From Pseudorhodoferax sp032153935 (lineage in GTDB: Bacteria > Pseudomonadota > Gammaproteobacteria > Burkholderiales > Burkholderiaceae_C): a stretch of DNA of 64,000 nucleotides. Shown one piece after another: positions 1-8,928 of the stretch. The stretch spans positions 4,340,001 through 4,404,000 of the forward strand of contig NZ_CAXUQL020000001.1 in NCBI RefSeq assembly GCF_964253035.1, written 5' to 3'. The notes beneath the pieces were generated by a model that saw only the letters and a program-made list of their open reading frames with translations, ran no database searches and was not told the DNA's origin. Within the stretch, counting starts at the first letter, position 1, and each line of letters starts with the position of its first letter. The translations under genes and the position numbers were made by a program.

Positions 1-955
1 GCTCGCCCTGGCGCTGGCGGCCTTCGGCATCGCCGCGGGCCTGCTGCTGCGCCACCTGCACGCTGACATCGCCGCCCTGGCGCTGCGCCAGCTCCTGGCG
101 CAGGCCGTCGCCGATGGCCTGCAGCTGGCGCACCACGTCGCCGTGGCTGGCGCTGAGCTGCACCTGGGTGGTGCCGCTGGCATCCTGGCGGATGTGGATC
201 TCGATCTGGCCGCGGTGCGGCGGGTCCAGCCGGATCACCACGCGCTCGCTGCCGCGCTCGATCTGCACGGCGATGCGGTCGCCGAGCTGCTGCATCAGGG
301 AGGGCGCACGGCCCTGCGGCGCGGCCTCGCCAGTGCGCGGCTCCACGCTGTCCTGCGGCGCGCTGGCGGCTGCCGGCACCAGGCCGGCGGCCACGCTGGG
401 GCGCTCCAGCGGCAGCGCGGTGGTGGAGGTGGTGGCGCTGTCGGCCGGCGCGGCCTGGGGCTTGGCGGCTGGCAACGGCGACACCACGGCGGCCGGGGTT
501 GGCGCGGCGACGCTGGCGGGCAGGGCTGGCGCTGCGCCGGTGGCGGCCTGCACGGCCACGGTTGCGGCCGCGGCGGCTGCCGGGCGCGGCGGCGCTTCGG
601 CCGGCGTGCCGAGCACGGCTGGCAGCGGCACGGCGATGGCGGGCGGCGGCTGCAGGCTGGCCAGCGCCGGATCGAACTGCAGGGCGGTGCCGGCGTCGGC
701 AGCGCTGGTGTCGGTGTCGTCCTGCGCCGGCGCGGCCAGGGCAGGGGCGGCGGAGCCGGGCGTCGGCAGCGCGGCGGCGGCGTTCAGCAGCAGCTGCAGC
801 GTGCGGTCGAAGCTGCCGGGCTGGGCTGGCGCAGGGGCGGCGGCTGCCGCGCCCAGGGCGGTGATGGGAACGCTGGGCGCGAGCACGGCCAGCAGCGCCG
901 CAGCGGGCTGTGCGGCTTGCTGCGGCAGCAGGGCTGGCAGGGGCAGGGTGTTCAT
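1..955 (-). CDS. fliK: Flagellar hook-length control protein FliK (C-terminus cut by window edge)
   Basis: FliK is the secreted ruler that sets hook length and switches the export gate through FlhB. The visible 318 residues begin MNTLPLPALL. A long Ala/Pro-rich low-complexity stretch runs to about residue 220, then a FliK C-terminal-like segment with RVVIRLDPPHRGQIEIHI and an Ala/Gln-rich helix follows. That layout is typical of FliK, whose N-terminal part varies freely. The ATG overlaps the TGA of fliT (ATGA), so this is the last visible gene of the minus-strand flagellar run. The end lies outside the window. The position beside fliT and the C-terminal motif make the call fairly safe despite the uninformative N-terminus. 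Confidence 0.8.
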   Translation of the reverse strand, partial: MNTLPLPALLPQQAAQPAAALLAVLAPSVPITALGAAAAAPAPAQPGSFDRTLQLLLNAAAALPTPGSAAPALAAPAQDDTDTSAADAGTALQFDPALASLQPPPAIAVPLPAVLGTPAEAPPRPAAAAAATVAVQAATGAAPALPASVAAPTPAAVVSPLPAAKPQAAPADSATTSTTALPLERPSVAAGLVPAAASAPQDSVEPRTGEAAPQGRAPSLMQQLGDRIAVQIERGSERVVIRLDPPHRGQIEIHIRQDASGTTQVQLSASHGDVVRQLQAIGDGLRQELAQRQGGDVSVQVAQQQARGDAEGRQRQGE

Positions 956-1269
956 GGGCGGGCCTCGAGCGGGGATGCACTGTCCTGCAGTGCGTAGGCG
1001 AGCCAGCCGTCGCGGCCCTCGCGCCACTGGGCGATCTGCTGCTCCAGTGCTTCGCTGGCTTCGCGGCACAGGCCGCGCGCCATGGCGTGGGCCGTGCCGA
1101 GCCGCTCCAGCGCCTCGAGTTCGGCGCCGCTCCAGGGGCCGAGCGCCGCCAGCTGCGGCAACTCGCGCGCGAGTGCGCGGTCGGCCAGCTGCACGGCCTG
1201 CCAGTCCTGCGCGCGGGCCGCGCCCAGCACCTGGGCGGCCAGCTGGGTCAGCTGCTGCTGTCTAGACAT
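952..1269 (-). CDS. fliT: FliT-like flagellar export chaperone
   Basis: A 105-residue, Gln/Ala/Leu-rich and predicted all-helical protein starting MSRQQQLTQLAAQVL. FliT-family proteins are small helical chaperones for the filament cap FliD and bind export components. Sequence conservation in this family is low, so the assignment rests on size, helical character and position directly after fliS, the usual fliD-fliS-fliT order. The ATG lies 8 bp inside the end of fliS, and its TGA overlaps the fliK ATG, which suggests translational coupling. A generic flagellar accessory protein is the alternative. Confidence 0.6.
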   Translation of the reverse strand: MSRQQQLTQLAAQVLGAARAQDWQAVQLADRALARELPQLAALGPWSGAELEALERLGTAHAMARGLCREASEALEQQIAQWREGRDGWLAYALQDSASPLEARP

Positions 1270-1678
1270 GGGCGGCCCCCGCGGTGCTGCGGCGCAGGTC
1301 CTGCGCCTGCACGTCCTGCCAGCCGGCGCGCAGCGTGCGCAGCAGGCCGGCGACCTCGTCGACCATGGCCGGCTCCAGGTCGCTGCCGGCACGGTACAGC
1401 CGCCAGCTGCAGTAGTCGTACAGCCGGGCCAGGTTGTCGACGACCTCGCCGCCGCGGTCGGTGTCCAGCGCGCTGGACAGGCCGTTCAGGATGTCCACGC
1501 ACTTGTCCAGGCTCTGGGCCTTCTCGGTGAAGCGGCGCGCGGCGATGTGGGCGCGGGTGCGCGCCAACTCCTCGAGCAGCCCGTCCAGCAGGATCAGCAC
1601 CAGCTGGACCGGCGAGGCATTGGCCGTCTGCGCGTGCAGGTTCACGGCGTGGTAGTGGTGGTAGGCGTCGTGGTCCAA
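1262..1678 (-). CDS. fliS: Flagellin-specific export chaperone FliS
   Basis: FliS holds flagellin unfolded in the cytoplasm and delivers it to FlhA. The 138-residue product has the family pattern: an N-terminal Tyr/His-rich stretch, then ANASPVQLVLILLDGLLEEL and a later helix DKCVDILNGLSSALD. The start used is TTG at 1678, because the family profile begins just there and no ATG or GTG in frame fits better. The ribosome-binding site is weak. It lies 19 bp after fliD and overlaps fliT, consistent with one fliD-S-T-K transcript. Confidence 0.85.
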   Translation of the reverse strand: MDHDAYHHYHAVNLHAQTANASPVQLVLILLDGLLEELARTRAHIAARRFTEKAQSLDKCVDILNGLSSALDTDRGGEVVDNLARLYDYCSWRLYRAGSDLEPAMVDEVAGLLRTLRAGWQDVQAQDLRRSTAGAAHV

Positions 1679-1697
1679 GGTCGGTCTCGGCGGTGGT

Positions 1698-3065
1698 TCA
1701 GGTGGTGGTCGACAGCGAGCTGAACAGGTTGGAGGTCTCGCTCATCTGCGACTGCAGGTTCTGCAACTGGGTGAACTGCGCCAGGTAGCGCTGGTAGGCG
1801 TTCTCGTACTGCAGTTCCAGGCGGTCCTGGCGCTGCGTGATGCGCTTTTGCGTGACCTGCACGCTGTCCTGGCGGCGCTTGATCTGGCCCTGGCTGGTGT
1901 CGGTCCAGCTGTCGCTCACGGACTGCAGCGCGCCCAGCACGCCCGAGGCGGTGGTCAGGCCGGTGTTGCCGAACAGCGCGTCGAGCTTGTCGGGGTTGGC
2001 GGCCAGCGCCTTGTCGAGCTTGGCGCTGTCCAGCGAGATGCTGCCGTCGCGGCTGGTCTTGATGCCGAAATCCATGAGCCGCACGCCGTCCACGTCCATG
2101 CGCAGCGCATTCGCCAGGCGCGAACGCAGGTTGCGCACGCCGGTGTCGGAAGCGAACGCGGCCGAAGCGGTGCCGTCCTTGCCGTAGGCGGTGAGCTCGT
2201 CCAGCGCCTTCTCCAGCGCGTTGTAGGCGGTCACGAAGCTCTGCAGCTTCTCGGTCGTGGCACTGTTGTCATTGGCCACCGTCACCGTGGCGGGAGCGCT
2301 GCCGCTGGCCATGGGCTGGGCCAGCGTCAGCGTCACGCCCTCGATGGCCGTGAAGGTGTTGGAGGCCTGCTGCAGCCGGATGCCGGTGCCCTGGGCACCC
2401 AGCCAGACCACCGCATCCTGGGCTGCCACCAGCTGGCGGCCGCCGGACAGTGCGGTCTTCAGCGCGCCGTCGGGCAGGCCGCTGGCGTCCAGCGTGAACG
2501 CACCGGCGGCGCCGCTGCTGCCGGCGCCCAGCACCAGGTGGGTCTGGCTGCCGCTGGTGACGGTGCTCGCCACCACCTTGCCGCCATTGTCCTCGGCCAT
2601 GTTGATGGCGCGGGCGATCTCGGCATGCGAGATGGTGCCGTCGCTGTTCTGGTCGGCCATGGTCAGGTCGACCGAAAAGCTGGTGCCGTCGCCCAACTGC
2701 ACCACGAGCGGGCCGCCGAGCGCCACCGGCACGGCCGGCAGGTCCTCGAACGCGACCTGGTGCACGGTGGCGACCTGCTCGACGAAGAGCTGGTAGCTGC
2801 CCGGTGCGGCCTGGGCCGTGGCCTTGGCTGCGGTGATGGCGGTGCCGGCGCCGCTCAACGTGGCGCTGCGCTGCACCACGCCGGTGCTGCGGCTGGCCAG
2901 GCCGCCGAGCGCGGTCTCGAATGCGCTCAGCGCCGACTGCAGCTTGGTCAGCGCGGTCGATGTGCTCTGCGCAGCCTGGCTCTGGGTGGTCAGCTGCTTC
3001 TGGGCGCTGGCCACGTACAGGTTGGCCAGTTGCGAGGCCATGGATGTGGGATCGATTTCGGCCAT
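1698..3065 (-). CDS. fliD: Flagellar filament cap protein FliD
   Basis: FliD forms the cap at the distal filament tip and helps flagellin fold into place. The 455-residue protein has the FliD N-terminal region (MAEIDPTSMASQLANLYV, then coiled-coil) and a C-terminal domain with GVLGALQSVSDSW and a final helix rich in Gln and Arg with YQRYLAQFTQL. The start at 3065 is chosen over a longer frame from 3122 because AAGGAG lies 8 nt upstream. A 75-bp gap separates it from fliJ. Its length is typical for short, lateral-type caps. It would be exported and assembled outside the cell. Confidence 0.92.
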   Translation of the reverse strand: MAEIDPTSMASQLANLYVASAQKQLTTQSQAAQSTSTALTKLQSALSAFETALGGLASRSTGVVQRSATLSGAGTAITAAKATAQAAPGSYQLFVEQVATVHQVAFEDLPAVPVALGGPLVVQLGDGTSFSVDLTMADQNSDGTISHAEIARAINMAEDNGGKVVASTVTSGSQTHLVLGAGSSGAAGAFTLDASGLPDGALKTALSGGRQLVAAQDAVVWLGAQGTGIRLQQASNTFTAIEGVTLTLAQPMASGSAPATVTVANDNSATTEKLQSFVTAYNALEKALDELTAYGKDGTASAAFASDTGVRNLRSRLANALRMDVDGVRLMDFGIKTSRDGSISLDSAKLDKALAANPDKLDALFGNTGLTTASGVLGALQSVSDSWTDTSQGQIKRRQDSVQVTQKRITQRQDRLELQYENAYQRYLAQFTQLQNLQSQMSETSNLFSSLSTTT

Positions 3066-3140
3066 TTCAGACTCCTTGACGGGGGTTACCCGTGGAGAAG
3101 GCGACCGTTGCCCGGCGGCCATGAAGTGCAGATGCAGGGC

Positions 3141-3575
3141 TCATGGCGTCCTCCGCAGCCAGCTCTGGCGGGCGATCTCGTCCTGGCCCTTCTGCTCGGC
3201 GCTGCGCAGCGCGCGGCCATGCTCCTGCAGGCGCTGCGCCAGCACCTGGTCGATGGCGCCCTGGCGGCGCGCGGCGGCCAGCAGCGCCAGCCGGGCCCGG
3301 TCCACGGCCTGCTCCTGGCGCGACAGGTCGCCGCGGTGGCGCTCGGCCAGCTCCATCACGTTCTGCTTGTAGTTGGCGCAGTTCAGCGAGGCCAGCGGCG
3401 ACAGGGTGCCGCTGGTGGTGCTGGTGCGCCACAGGCTGTCCAGCCGCTCCTGGTTGCGGCGGCGCCGCTCGGCGTCGGCCAGCTGCTGCGCCAGCTCGGT
3501 CTGGCGGCGCTCGACCTCGCGTTCGCGCAGGTCGGCCAGGCGGCTCAGGGACGGGGCAGGGTGGTTCGCGTTCAT
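3141..3575 (-). CDS. fliJ: Flagellar export protein FliJ
   Basis: FliJ is the small coiled-coil stalk of the FliH-FliI ATPase complex. The 144-residue product is highly charged and helical (LREREVERRQTELAQQLADA early, QGAIDQVLAQRLQEHG late), with no other domain. The ATG overlaps the fliI stop (ATGA), as expected for fliI-fliJ coupling. FliJ proteins are poorly conserved in sequence, so position and coiled-coil character carry much of the call. Confidence 0.8.
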   Translation of the reverse strand: MNANHPAPSLSRLADLREREVERRQTELAQQLADAERRRRNQERLDSLWRTSTTSGTLSPLASLNCANYKQNVMELAERHRGDLSRQEQAVDRARLALLAAARRQGAIDQVLAQRLQEHGRALRSAEQKGQDEIARQSWLRRTP

Positions 3576-4885
3576 TGGACCAGGCTTTCCAGTTGCGCCA
3601 CCGTGGCGGCCATGGGCGCGGCGTCGTGCGTACCCTGTTGCAGGAAGGCTTCCATGCGCGGGAAGGCGGCCACGGCGCGGTCGGTGGCCGGGTCGGCGCC
3701 GGCCACGTAGGCGCCCAGCGGCAGCAGTTCGCGCACCTGGGCGTAGCGGCCCAGCAGCTCCTTGACCTGCAGCGCGGCGCGCTGCTGGGCGGGACTGGCC
3801 ACCAGGTTCATGCAGCGGCTGATGGAGGCGCCGATGTCGATGGCCGGGTAGTGGCCGCGCTCGGCCAGCGCGCGCGACAGCACGATGTGGCCGTCCAGCA
3901 CGGCGCGCGCGGTGTCCACCACCGGGTCCTGCTGGTCGTCGCCCTCGGCCAGCACGGTGTAGATGGCGCTCATGCTGCCTTCGGCGCGCTCGCCGTTGCC
4001 GGCGCTTTCCACGAGCTGCGGCAGCTGGCTGAACACCGAGGGCGGGTAGCCGCGCGTGGCCGGCGGCTCGCCCAGGGCCAGCGCCACCTCGCGCTTGGCC
4101 ATCGCATAGCGCGTGAGCGAGTCGACCAGCAGCAGCACATGCTGGCCCTGGTCGCGGTAATGGGCGGCGACGGCGTGCGCCAGTTCGGTGGCGCGCAGGC
4201 GCATCAGCGGCGATTCGTCGGCCGGCGCCACGACCAGCACGGCGCGCGCCAGGCCCTCGGGGCCGAGCGAGCGCTCGATGAACTCGCGCACCTCGCGGCC
4301 GCGCTCGCCGATCAGGCCCACGACCACCACGTCGGCCACGGTCTGGCGCGTGATCAGCCCCAGCAGCACGCTCTTGCCCACGCCGCTGCCGGCCATGAGG
4401 CCCACGCGCTGGCCCTTGCCGAGCGTGAGCAGGCCGTTGATGGCGCGCACGCCCACGTCCAGCGGCTCGTGCACGGGTTGCTTGCGCAGCGGGTGCACGC
4501 GCGGCGGCTGGGCCGCCAGCGGGTGCTCGCCGCCGAGCGGGCCGCGGCCGTCCATGGGCTCGCCCAGACCGTCGACGATGCGGCCCAGCCAGCTCGGGCC
4601 GATCAGCGGCTGGCGGCGTTCGGCCAGCGGCATCACACGCGCGCCGGTGGCCAGGCCCTCGATGGCGCGGAACGGCATCAGGTACGCGATCTCCTCGCGG
4701 AACCCGACGACCTGGGCTTCGACCCAGTCGCCGGCCGCGGTCTCGACACGGCAGCGCTGGCCGGTGTGCAGCGTGCAGCCCGCGCTTTCCAGCAGCAGCC
4801 CGGAGGCGCCGACCAGCCGGCCGGTCGGCCGCGCCACGGGCACCTGGCCGAGCTCCACATCGCGCAGGGCGGCACGCAGGGTCAT
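3572..4885 (-). CDS. fliI: Flagellum-specific ATPase FliI
   Basis: FliI is the hexameric ATPase at the cytoplasmic face of the flagellar type III export gate. The 437-residue protein has an N-terminal beta-barrel, Walker A AGSGVGKS at 165-172, the GLIGERGREVREF segment and a Walker B VLLLVDSLTRYA near 250-261. These are diagnostic of the FliI/SctN/F1-beta family. Length is normal. It overlaps fliH upstream (ATGA) and fliJ downstream, so fliH-I-J are coupled. FliI is preferred over a virulence SctN because every neighbour is flagellar. Confidence 0.97.
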   Translation of the reverse strand: MTLRAALRDVELGQVPVARPTGRLVGASGLLLESAGCTLHTGQRCRVETAAGDWVEAQVVGFREEIAYLMPFRAIEGLATGARVMPLAERRQPLIGPSWLGRIVDGLGEPMDGRGPLGGEHPLAAQPPRVHPLRKQPVHEPLDVGVRAINGLLTLGKGQRVGLMAGSGVGKSVLLGLITRQTVADVVVVGLIGERGREVREFIERSLGPEGLARAVLVVAPADESPLMRLRATELAHAVAAHYRDQGQHVLLLVDSLTRYAMAKREVALALGEPPATRGYPPSVFSQLPQLVESAGNGERAEGSMSAIYTVLAEGDDQQDPVVDTARAVLDGHIVLSRALAERGHYPAIDIGASISRCMNLVASPAQQRAALQVKELLGRYAQVRELLPLGAYVAGADPATDRAVAAFPRMEAFLQQGTHDAAPMAATVAQLESLVQ

Positions 4886-5616
4886 CGCACCACCTGCAGG
4901 GCCGGCGCCGCCGGCAGGTCTTCGTCATCGTCCAGCGCGTGCTGGGCCTCGGGCCGGCCCTTGCCCTTGAGCTGGGCGCGCACCTGGTCCATCACGGCGG
5001 CCTGGCGCTGGCGGCAGCCGGCGTCGGCCTCGTGGCGGCCGGCGCGCACATGGCATTCGCCGGGCTCCAGCCGCGTGTCGGGCAGGAGCTTCCACTTCTT
5101 GGCGCGCTCGGGGTCCAGGTCGGTGATGCGCTGCAGGTCTTCCGGGTGCAGGAAGACCTCGACCTCGCGGGCACGCACGCGCGGCAGCGTGGCCAGCGTC
5201 TCGTCCACCATGGTCAGCAGCTGCAGCGGCTGCAGCGCCAGTTCGCAGCGGATCACCTGGCGCGCAACCTTGCCGACCAGCTCGACGACCTCGTCGCGCA
5301 GCGCCTCCTGGTACTCGGCCTGCAGCTTGTTGAGGGCTTCCAGGATGGCGTCGACCGGGCCAGCCTTCTCGTCGAAGCTCTCCATGATCTCGCGGCGCGC
5401 CTGCTCGGAGCCTTGGCGCAGGCCTTCGGCATGGCCGCTCTTGTGGCCCAGCGCCTCGCCGGCTTCCTTGCCGCTGCGCAGGCCTTCGGCGTAGCCCTGG
5501 TCCATGGCCTGCTGGAAGGCCTGGCTGGCGTCGCCGCCGTCGGGCCCGCTCACACGGGCCTGCACCTGGGCCAGGGGCGGGAAGCGGTGGGGGCGGGCGT
5601 TGCGCAGTTGCTGCAT
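4882..5616 (-). CDS. fliH: Flagellar assembly protein FliH
   Basis: FliH regulates FliI and tethers it to the C-ring through FliN. The roughly 244-residue product has a Gly-spaced helical region (QGYAEGLRSGKEAGEALGHK) resembling the GxxxG repeats of FliH. A V-ATPase E-like C-terminal part follows, with ELVGKVARQVIRCEL and REVEVFLHPEDLQRI. The start is not certain: ATG 5616 is used, but GTG 5625, which overlaps the fliG stop, is equally possible. Its stop overlaps the fliI ATG. Confidence 0.9.
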   Translation of the reverse strand: MQQLRNARPHRFPPLAQVQARVSGPDGGDASQAFQQAMDQGYAEGLRSGKEAGEALGHKSGHAEGLRQGSEQARREIMESFDEKAGPVDAILEALNKLQAEYQEALRDEVVELVGKVARQVIRCELALQPLQLLTMVDETLATLPRVRAREVEVFLHPEDLQRITDLDPERAKKWKLLPDTRLEPGECHVRAGRHEADAGCRQRQAAVMDQVRAQLKGKGRPEAQHALDDDEDLPAAPALQVVR

Positions 5617-5621
5617 GGCGG

Positions 5622-6659
5622 TCACTCGACGGTCGCCTCGGCGAACAGCTGGATCTCGATCTCGCCGGCATCGGCGAGCGCCTTGACCTGGGCCATGATC
5701 TCCTTGCGGGTCTGCTCCACGCGCGACATCGGCACCGGGCCGGCGCGGCGCAGGATGTCCTGGAAGCTCTGCGCCTGGCGCTTGGGCATGGTCTGCAGGA
5801 TGGCGTCGCGGATGCTGGGCTCGGCACCCTTGAGCGCGATGGCCCATTGCTCCAGCGGCACTTCCTCCAGCAGCCGCGTGAGCACCACCTCGGTCTGGTT
5901 GGAGAGGATGAAGAAGTCGTACATGCTGGCCTCGATCCTGGAGACCAGTTCGGCGTCGTGCACGCGCAGCGCCTCGATCATCTGGCGCTTGTCGCCCGGC
6001 AGGCGGTTCAGGATCTCGGCCACCTGGCGCGTGCCCTCGACGGCGGCGCTCTGCGTGCCCATCTCGTCCAGGCAGCGGCTGACGATCTCGTCCAGTTCGG
6101 TCAGCAGCTCGCTGTCGATCTCCTGCAGCCGGGCCATGGCGATCAGCAGGTGGTCGCGGTCCTGTGCGGGCAGGTTCTCGATCACGCTGCCGGCCTGCGG
6201 CGGCGGCAGGAAGGACAGGAACACGGCCTGCATGCGCACATGCTCGTGCGCGATGCGCTCGGCCAGCCACTTGGGCGCGGCCCATTGCAGGCGCTGCATC
6301 TTGGGCCGGATGGCGTCGCCGTAGATGCTGTTGAGCACGCTGCCGGCGATCTGGCTGCCCAGGGCCAGGTCGAGCGATCGCTTGAGGTAGCTGCGCGAGG
6401 CGCCGTGCACGCCGCTCTGCTCGCGGTAGTTGTCGAAGAAGCGCGTCATGGCGTGCTTGACTGCCTCGACCTTGATGCCCGACAGGCGCGACATCACCTG
6501 CGTGACCTCCAGCAGCTCCTCGCGCGAGAGGTGGCGCAGCACGGCCGCGGCCGGCTCCTCGCCCATGCACAGCAGCACGATGGCGGCCTGCTCGATCGGG
6601 CTGGAAGGGGCGGGCGCCGGCACTTCGGCCAGCGCAGTGGACTCATTCGGCTCGGCCAT
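5622..6659 (-). CDS. fliG: Flagellar motor switch protein FliG, divergent
   Basis: FliG is the C-ring protein that touches FliF at its N-terminus and the stator at its C-terminus. The 345-residue protein aligns over the whole family. Near the N-terminus are AAIVLLCMGEEPAAAVLRHL and a helical bundle, and the C-terminal torque domain has WAIALKGAEPSIRDAILQTM. The middle-domain EHPQ motif that contacts FliM reads EHVR here. From a remembered E. coli alignment, K264, R281 and D288 are kept, while D289 is Ile and R297 is Pro. It overlaps fliF by 17 bp. The divergence fits a second-type flagellar motor. Confidence 0.93.
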   Translation of the reverse strand: MAEPNESTALAEVPAPAPSSPIEQAAIVLLCMGEEPAAAVLRHLSREELLEVTQVMSRLSGIKVEAVKHAMTRFFDNYREQSGVHGASRSYLKRSLDLALGSQIAGSVLNSIYGDAIRPKMQRLQWAAPKWLAERIAHEHVRMQAVFLSFLPPPQAGSVIENLPAQDRDHLLIAMARLQEIDSELLTELDEIVSRCLDEMGTQSAAVEGTRQVAEILNRLPGDKRQMIEALRVHDAELVSRIEASMYDFFILSNQTEVVLTRLLEEVPLEQWAIALKGAEPSIRDAILQTMPKRQAQSFQDILRRAGPVPMSRVEQTRKEIMAQVKALADAGEIEIQLFAEATVE

Positions 6660-8331
6660 GCTTTTGCACCCACTGTTTGACGACTTCGGCGACGCGTTCG
6701 GGCTCCTTGGCGGCCAGCACGCGCAGGTGGTTGACCATCACGTCCACCGGCGAGCCGGGCGGCGGCAGGTCGTAGTCCTCCAGCAGCGGGACCACTGGGA
6801 TCTGGGTGCCGGCCGCAGGCGGCAGCGCCGCCATGGCGGAGGGCGCGGCCTGCGGGCCGGCCAGCGCGGCCAGCGGCGGCACGTCGGCGTCTTCGCTGCG
6901 CCGGCGTGGCGTGGCCGGCTTCGGTGCCAGGTGCTGTTGCACGCTGCGCAGCAGCGGGCGCGCCAGCAGGAAGTAGGCGAGCAGGCCACCCAGCAGCCAC
7001 GCCACGGGCGTGGCGTACTCGTAGACGCGGTCGGGCTGCTTCCACCACGGCGCCATCTCGGGCGGTGCGGTGAAGGCCAGGGCCGACACGGCGAGCTTGT
7101 CGCCACGCTCGGCATTGATGCCCAGGCCATTGCGCAGCACGCCCTCGATGCGCGTGAGGTCTTCTGCGGTCCAGCCATTGCCGCCGGGCGCCGCGGCGTT
7201 GTTCAGCACCACCGCCACGTTCAGGCGGGCCAACTGGCCGCGGGCGTGGCGGATCTGGCGGATCTGGCGGTCGTAGGCGTATTGGCGCGTGGTGGCGTTG
7301 CGGCGCGCGGTGGCGTCGTTGCCGGCGTTCTGGGCGTTGCCCTGGGCCTGCGCGTTCGGGTTGGCCGGCGGGGGCGGGCGGTTGGACAGTGAACCCGGCA
7401 CGCCCAGCGCGGACTGGCTGCGGTCCTGCTCGTCGCGCACGGCTTCGGAGGTGATGCGCGGGTTGTCGCCCAGCTTCTCCACGGTCTCGTCGATGCGGTC
7501 CTCGCTGACCTCGGCGGTCACGCTGGCCTTGAAGTTGTCCAGCCCGACCACGGGGCCCAGCAGCTCGCGCACATTGGCCAGCGTGGCGTCCTGGTGGCGG
7601 CGCGCGGCGTCGCCACCGCCCACGGCGTCGAAGCCCTGGCTCAGGTCCACGCGCGAGGACAGCAGGTTGCCGGCCTGGTCGACCAGGCTCACGCGCTGCA
7701 CGTCCAGGCTGGAGACGCTGCCGGCCACCATGTTGACGATGGCGGCGATCTGCTCGGGCGCCAGCTTGCGGCCGGGCTTGAGCGCCAGCACCACCGAGGC
7801 CGAGGCTTTCTCGCCGTCGCCCAGCACGAAGGAGGTCGAGCGCGGCATCGACAGGTGCACGCGCGCCGATTCCACGGCGTCCAGCGTGCGGATGCTCTGC
7901 GCCAGCTCGCCCTCCAGCCCGCGGCGGAAACGTACGTCCTGCACGAACTGGCTCACGCCCAGCGGGTCGCTCTTGTCCATGAGCTCCAGGCCGGCGGGCA
8001 GCTGGGCCGTGACGCCTCTGGCCGCCAGCAGCATGCGCACGCGGCCCAGCTGGCTGCCCGGCACCAGCACCTGGCCGCTGTCGGGGTGCAGGCGGTAGGG
8101 CACGCCCTCGGCGTCGAGCACGGCCATCATGTCGGAGGCCGCGATGCGCTCGCGCGCGCCGAACACGGGCTTGTAGCCGGCCTCGTCGCGCCACAGCAGC
8201 ATCATCACCACGGCCGTCAGGCCGACGGCCAGCAGCAGGATGGGCAAGAGCGAACGGGACAGCCCAACCGGCAAGGCCGGCATGCCGACGTTGCGCAGGT
8301 TCTGGACTCCGGCCTTCAGGGTGGCGATCAC
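6643..8331 (-). CDS. fliF: Flagellar MS-ring protein FliF
   Basis: FliF builds the inner-membrane MS ring on which the motor and export gate assemble. The 562-residue protein has one membrane segment near residues 28-46 and a periplasmic ring-building part (GVPYRLHPDSGQVLVP, GLELMDKSDPLGVSQF). A Gly/Asn-rich linker follows, then a second membrane segment near 440-460 and a C-terminal FliG-binding helix (VDVMVNHLRVLAAKEPERV). The start is GTG at 8331, 16 bp after the fliE stop; no in-frame ATG lies nearby. Confidence 0.96.
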   Translation of the reverse strand: MIATLKAGVQNLRNVGMPALPVGLSRSLLPILLLAVGLTAVVMMLLWRDEAGYKPVFGARERIAASDMMAVLDAEGVPYRLHPDSGQVLVPGSQLGRVRMLLAARGVTAQLPAGLELMDKSDPLGVSQFVQDVRFRRGLEGELAQSIRTLDAVESARVHLSMPRSTSFVLGDGEKASASVVLALKPGRKLAPEQIAAIVNMVAGSVSSLDVQRVSLVDQAGNLLSSRVDLSQGFDAVGGGDAARRHQDATLANVRELLGPVVGLDNFKASVTAEVSEDRIDETVEKLGDNPRITSEAVRDEQDRSQSALGVPGSLSNRPPPPANPNAQAQGNAQNAGNDATARRNATTRQYAYDRQIRQIRHARGQLARLNVAVVLNNAAAPGGNGWTAEDLTRIEGVLRNGLGINAERGDKLAVSALAFTAPPEMAPWWKQPDRVYEYATPVAWLLGGLLAYFLLARPLLRSVQQHLAPKPATPRRRSEDADVPPLAALAGPQAAPSAMAALPPAAGTQIPVVPLLEDYDLPPPGSPVDVMVNHLRVLAAKEPERVAEVVKQWVQKHGRAE

Positions 8332-8347
8332 GTGGCGGTCCCGGACA

Positions 8348-8686
8348 TCAGATCGGCAGCTTGACCAGGTCTTCGACCGCGGTCACGACCTTGTTGCGCA
8401 CCTGCATGAGCATGGAGAAGGACAGGCTGGCCTGCTGGCTGGAGAGCATGGCGCCGACCAGGTCGTCGCTCTGGCCGCTGTCCACGGCCGCCATCTGCTG
8501 GCCGGCCGCATGGTCCTGCGTGTTCACGCTGTTCACCGCGTCGCGCATGCGCTGCGCGAAACCGCCCGCGGCGGCGGGTTCGGGGCCATCGTCGGGCGCC
8601 TGGGGCAGAACATTTTGGAGGTCTGCGGCCTGCGCTTTGATGTGTGCCAGATTCGCAGCAATTGCGTTGTTCATGTTGTTTGTCAT
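8348..8686 (-). CDS. fliE: Flagellar basal-body protein FliE
   Basis: FliE joins the MS ring to the proximal rod. The 112-residue product ends with the family signature: SSQQASLSFSMLMQVRNKVV, then AVEDLVKLPI. The start at 8686 is chosen over a much longer frame because GAGGGA sits upstream at normal spacing and the family length is about 105. It is the first gene of the minus-strand run, followed closely by fliF, and lies divergent from the hybrid kinase gene with about 240 bp between. Confidence 0.94.
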   Translation of the reverse strand: MTNNMNNAIAANLAHIKAQAADLQNVLPQAPDDGPEPAAAGGFAQRMRDAVNSVNTQDHAAGQQMAAVDSGQSDDLVGAMLSSQQASLSFSMLMQVRNKVVTAVEDLVKLPI

Positions 8687-8928
8687 GACGCATTCCCTCA
8701 GCGTTGCGTTGAACTCAATCCCTGAGTGTTGAGTATTTCGCACCATCATAAATCCATTTTTTGCACTTTCGTGATTTTTACGCACCTCGCGTCTCAAAGT
8801 GCTACGAAACGCTGCCCCCGCGTTAGTAAATTCAAACACTTGCTGCCGTTTCTTGAAGCGGCGCTAGGATGGTGGCCTCGTCGTGTTTCATGAGCTTCTG
8901 TGGAACAGCGCGCAACAGGGAGTGATGC
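8687..8928. promoter_or_regulatory. Divergent intergenic region between fliE and the hybrid kinase gene
   Basis: About 240 bp, AT-richer than its surroundings, separate the fliE start (minus) from the kinase start (plus), so promoters for both must lie here. A short inverted repeat (CTCAA...TTGAG) lies near 8711-8732. I could not find a convincing sigma-28, sigma-54 or sigma-70 pair, so only the regulatory role is inferred. Confidence 0.45.

Noticed and set aside
114..1265. Long plus-strand reading frames across fliK-fliT
   Set aside because: They are Gly/Ala/Arg-rich antisense shadows of GC-rich genes, without start signals or domain patterns.
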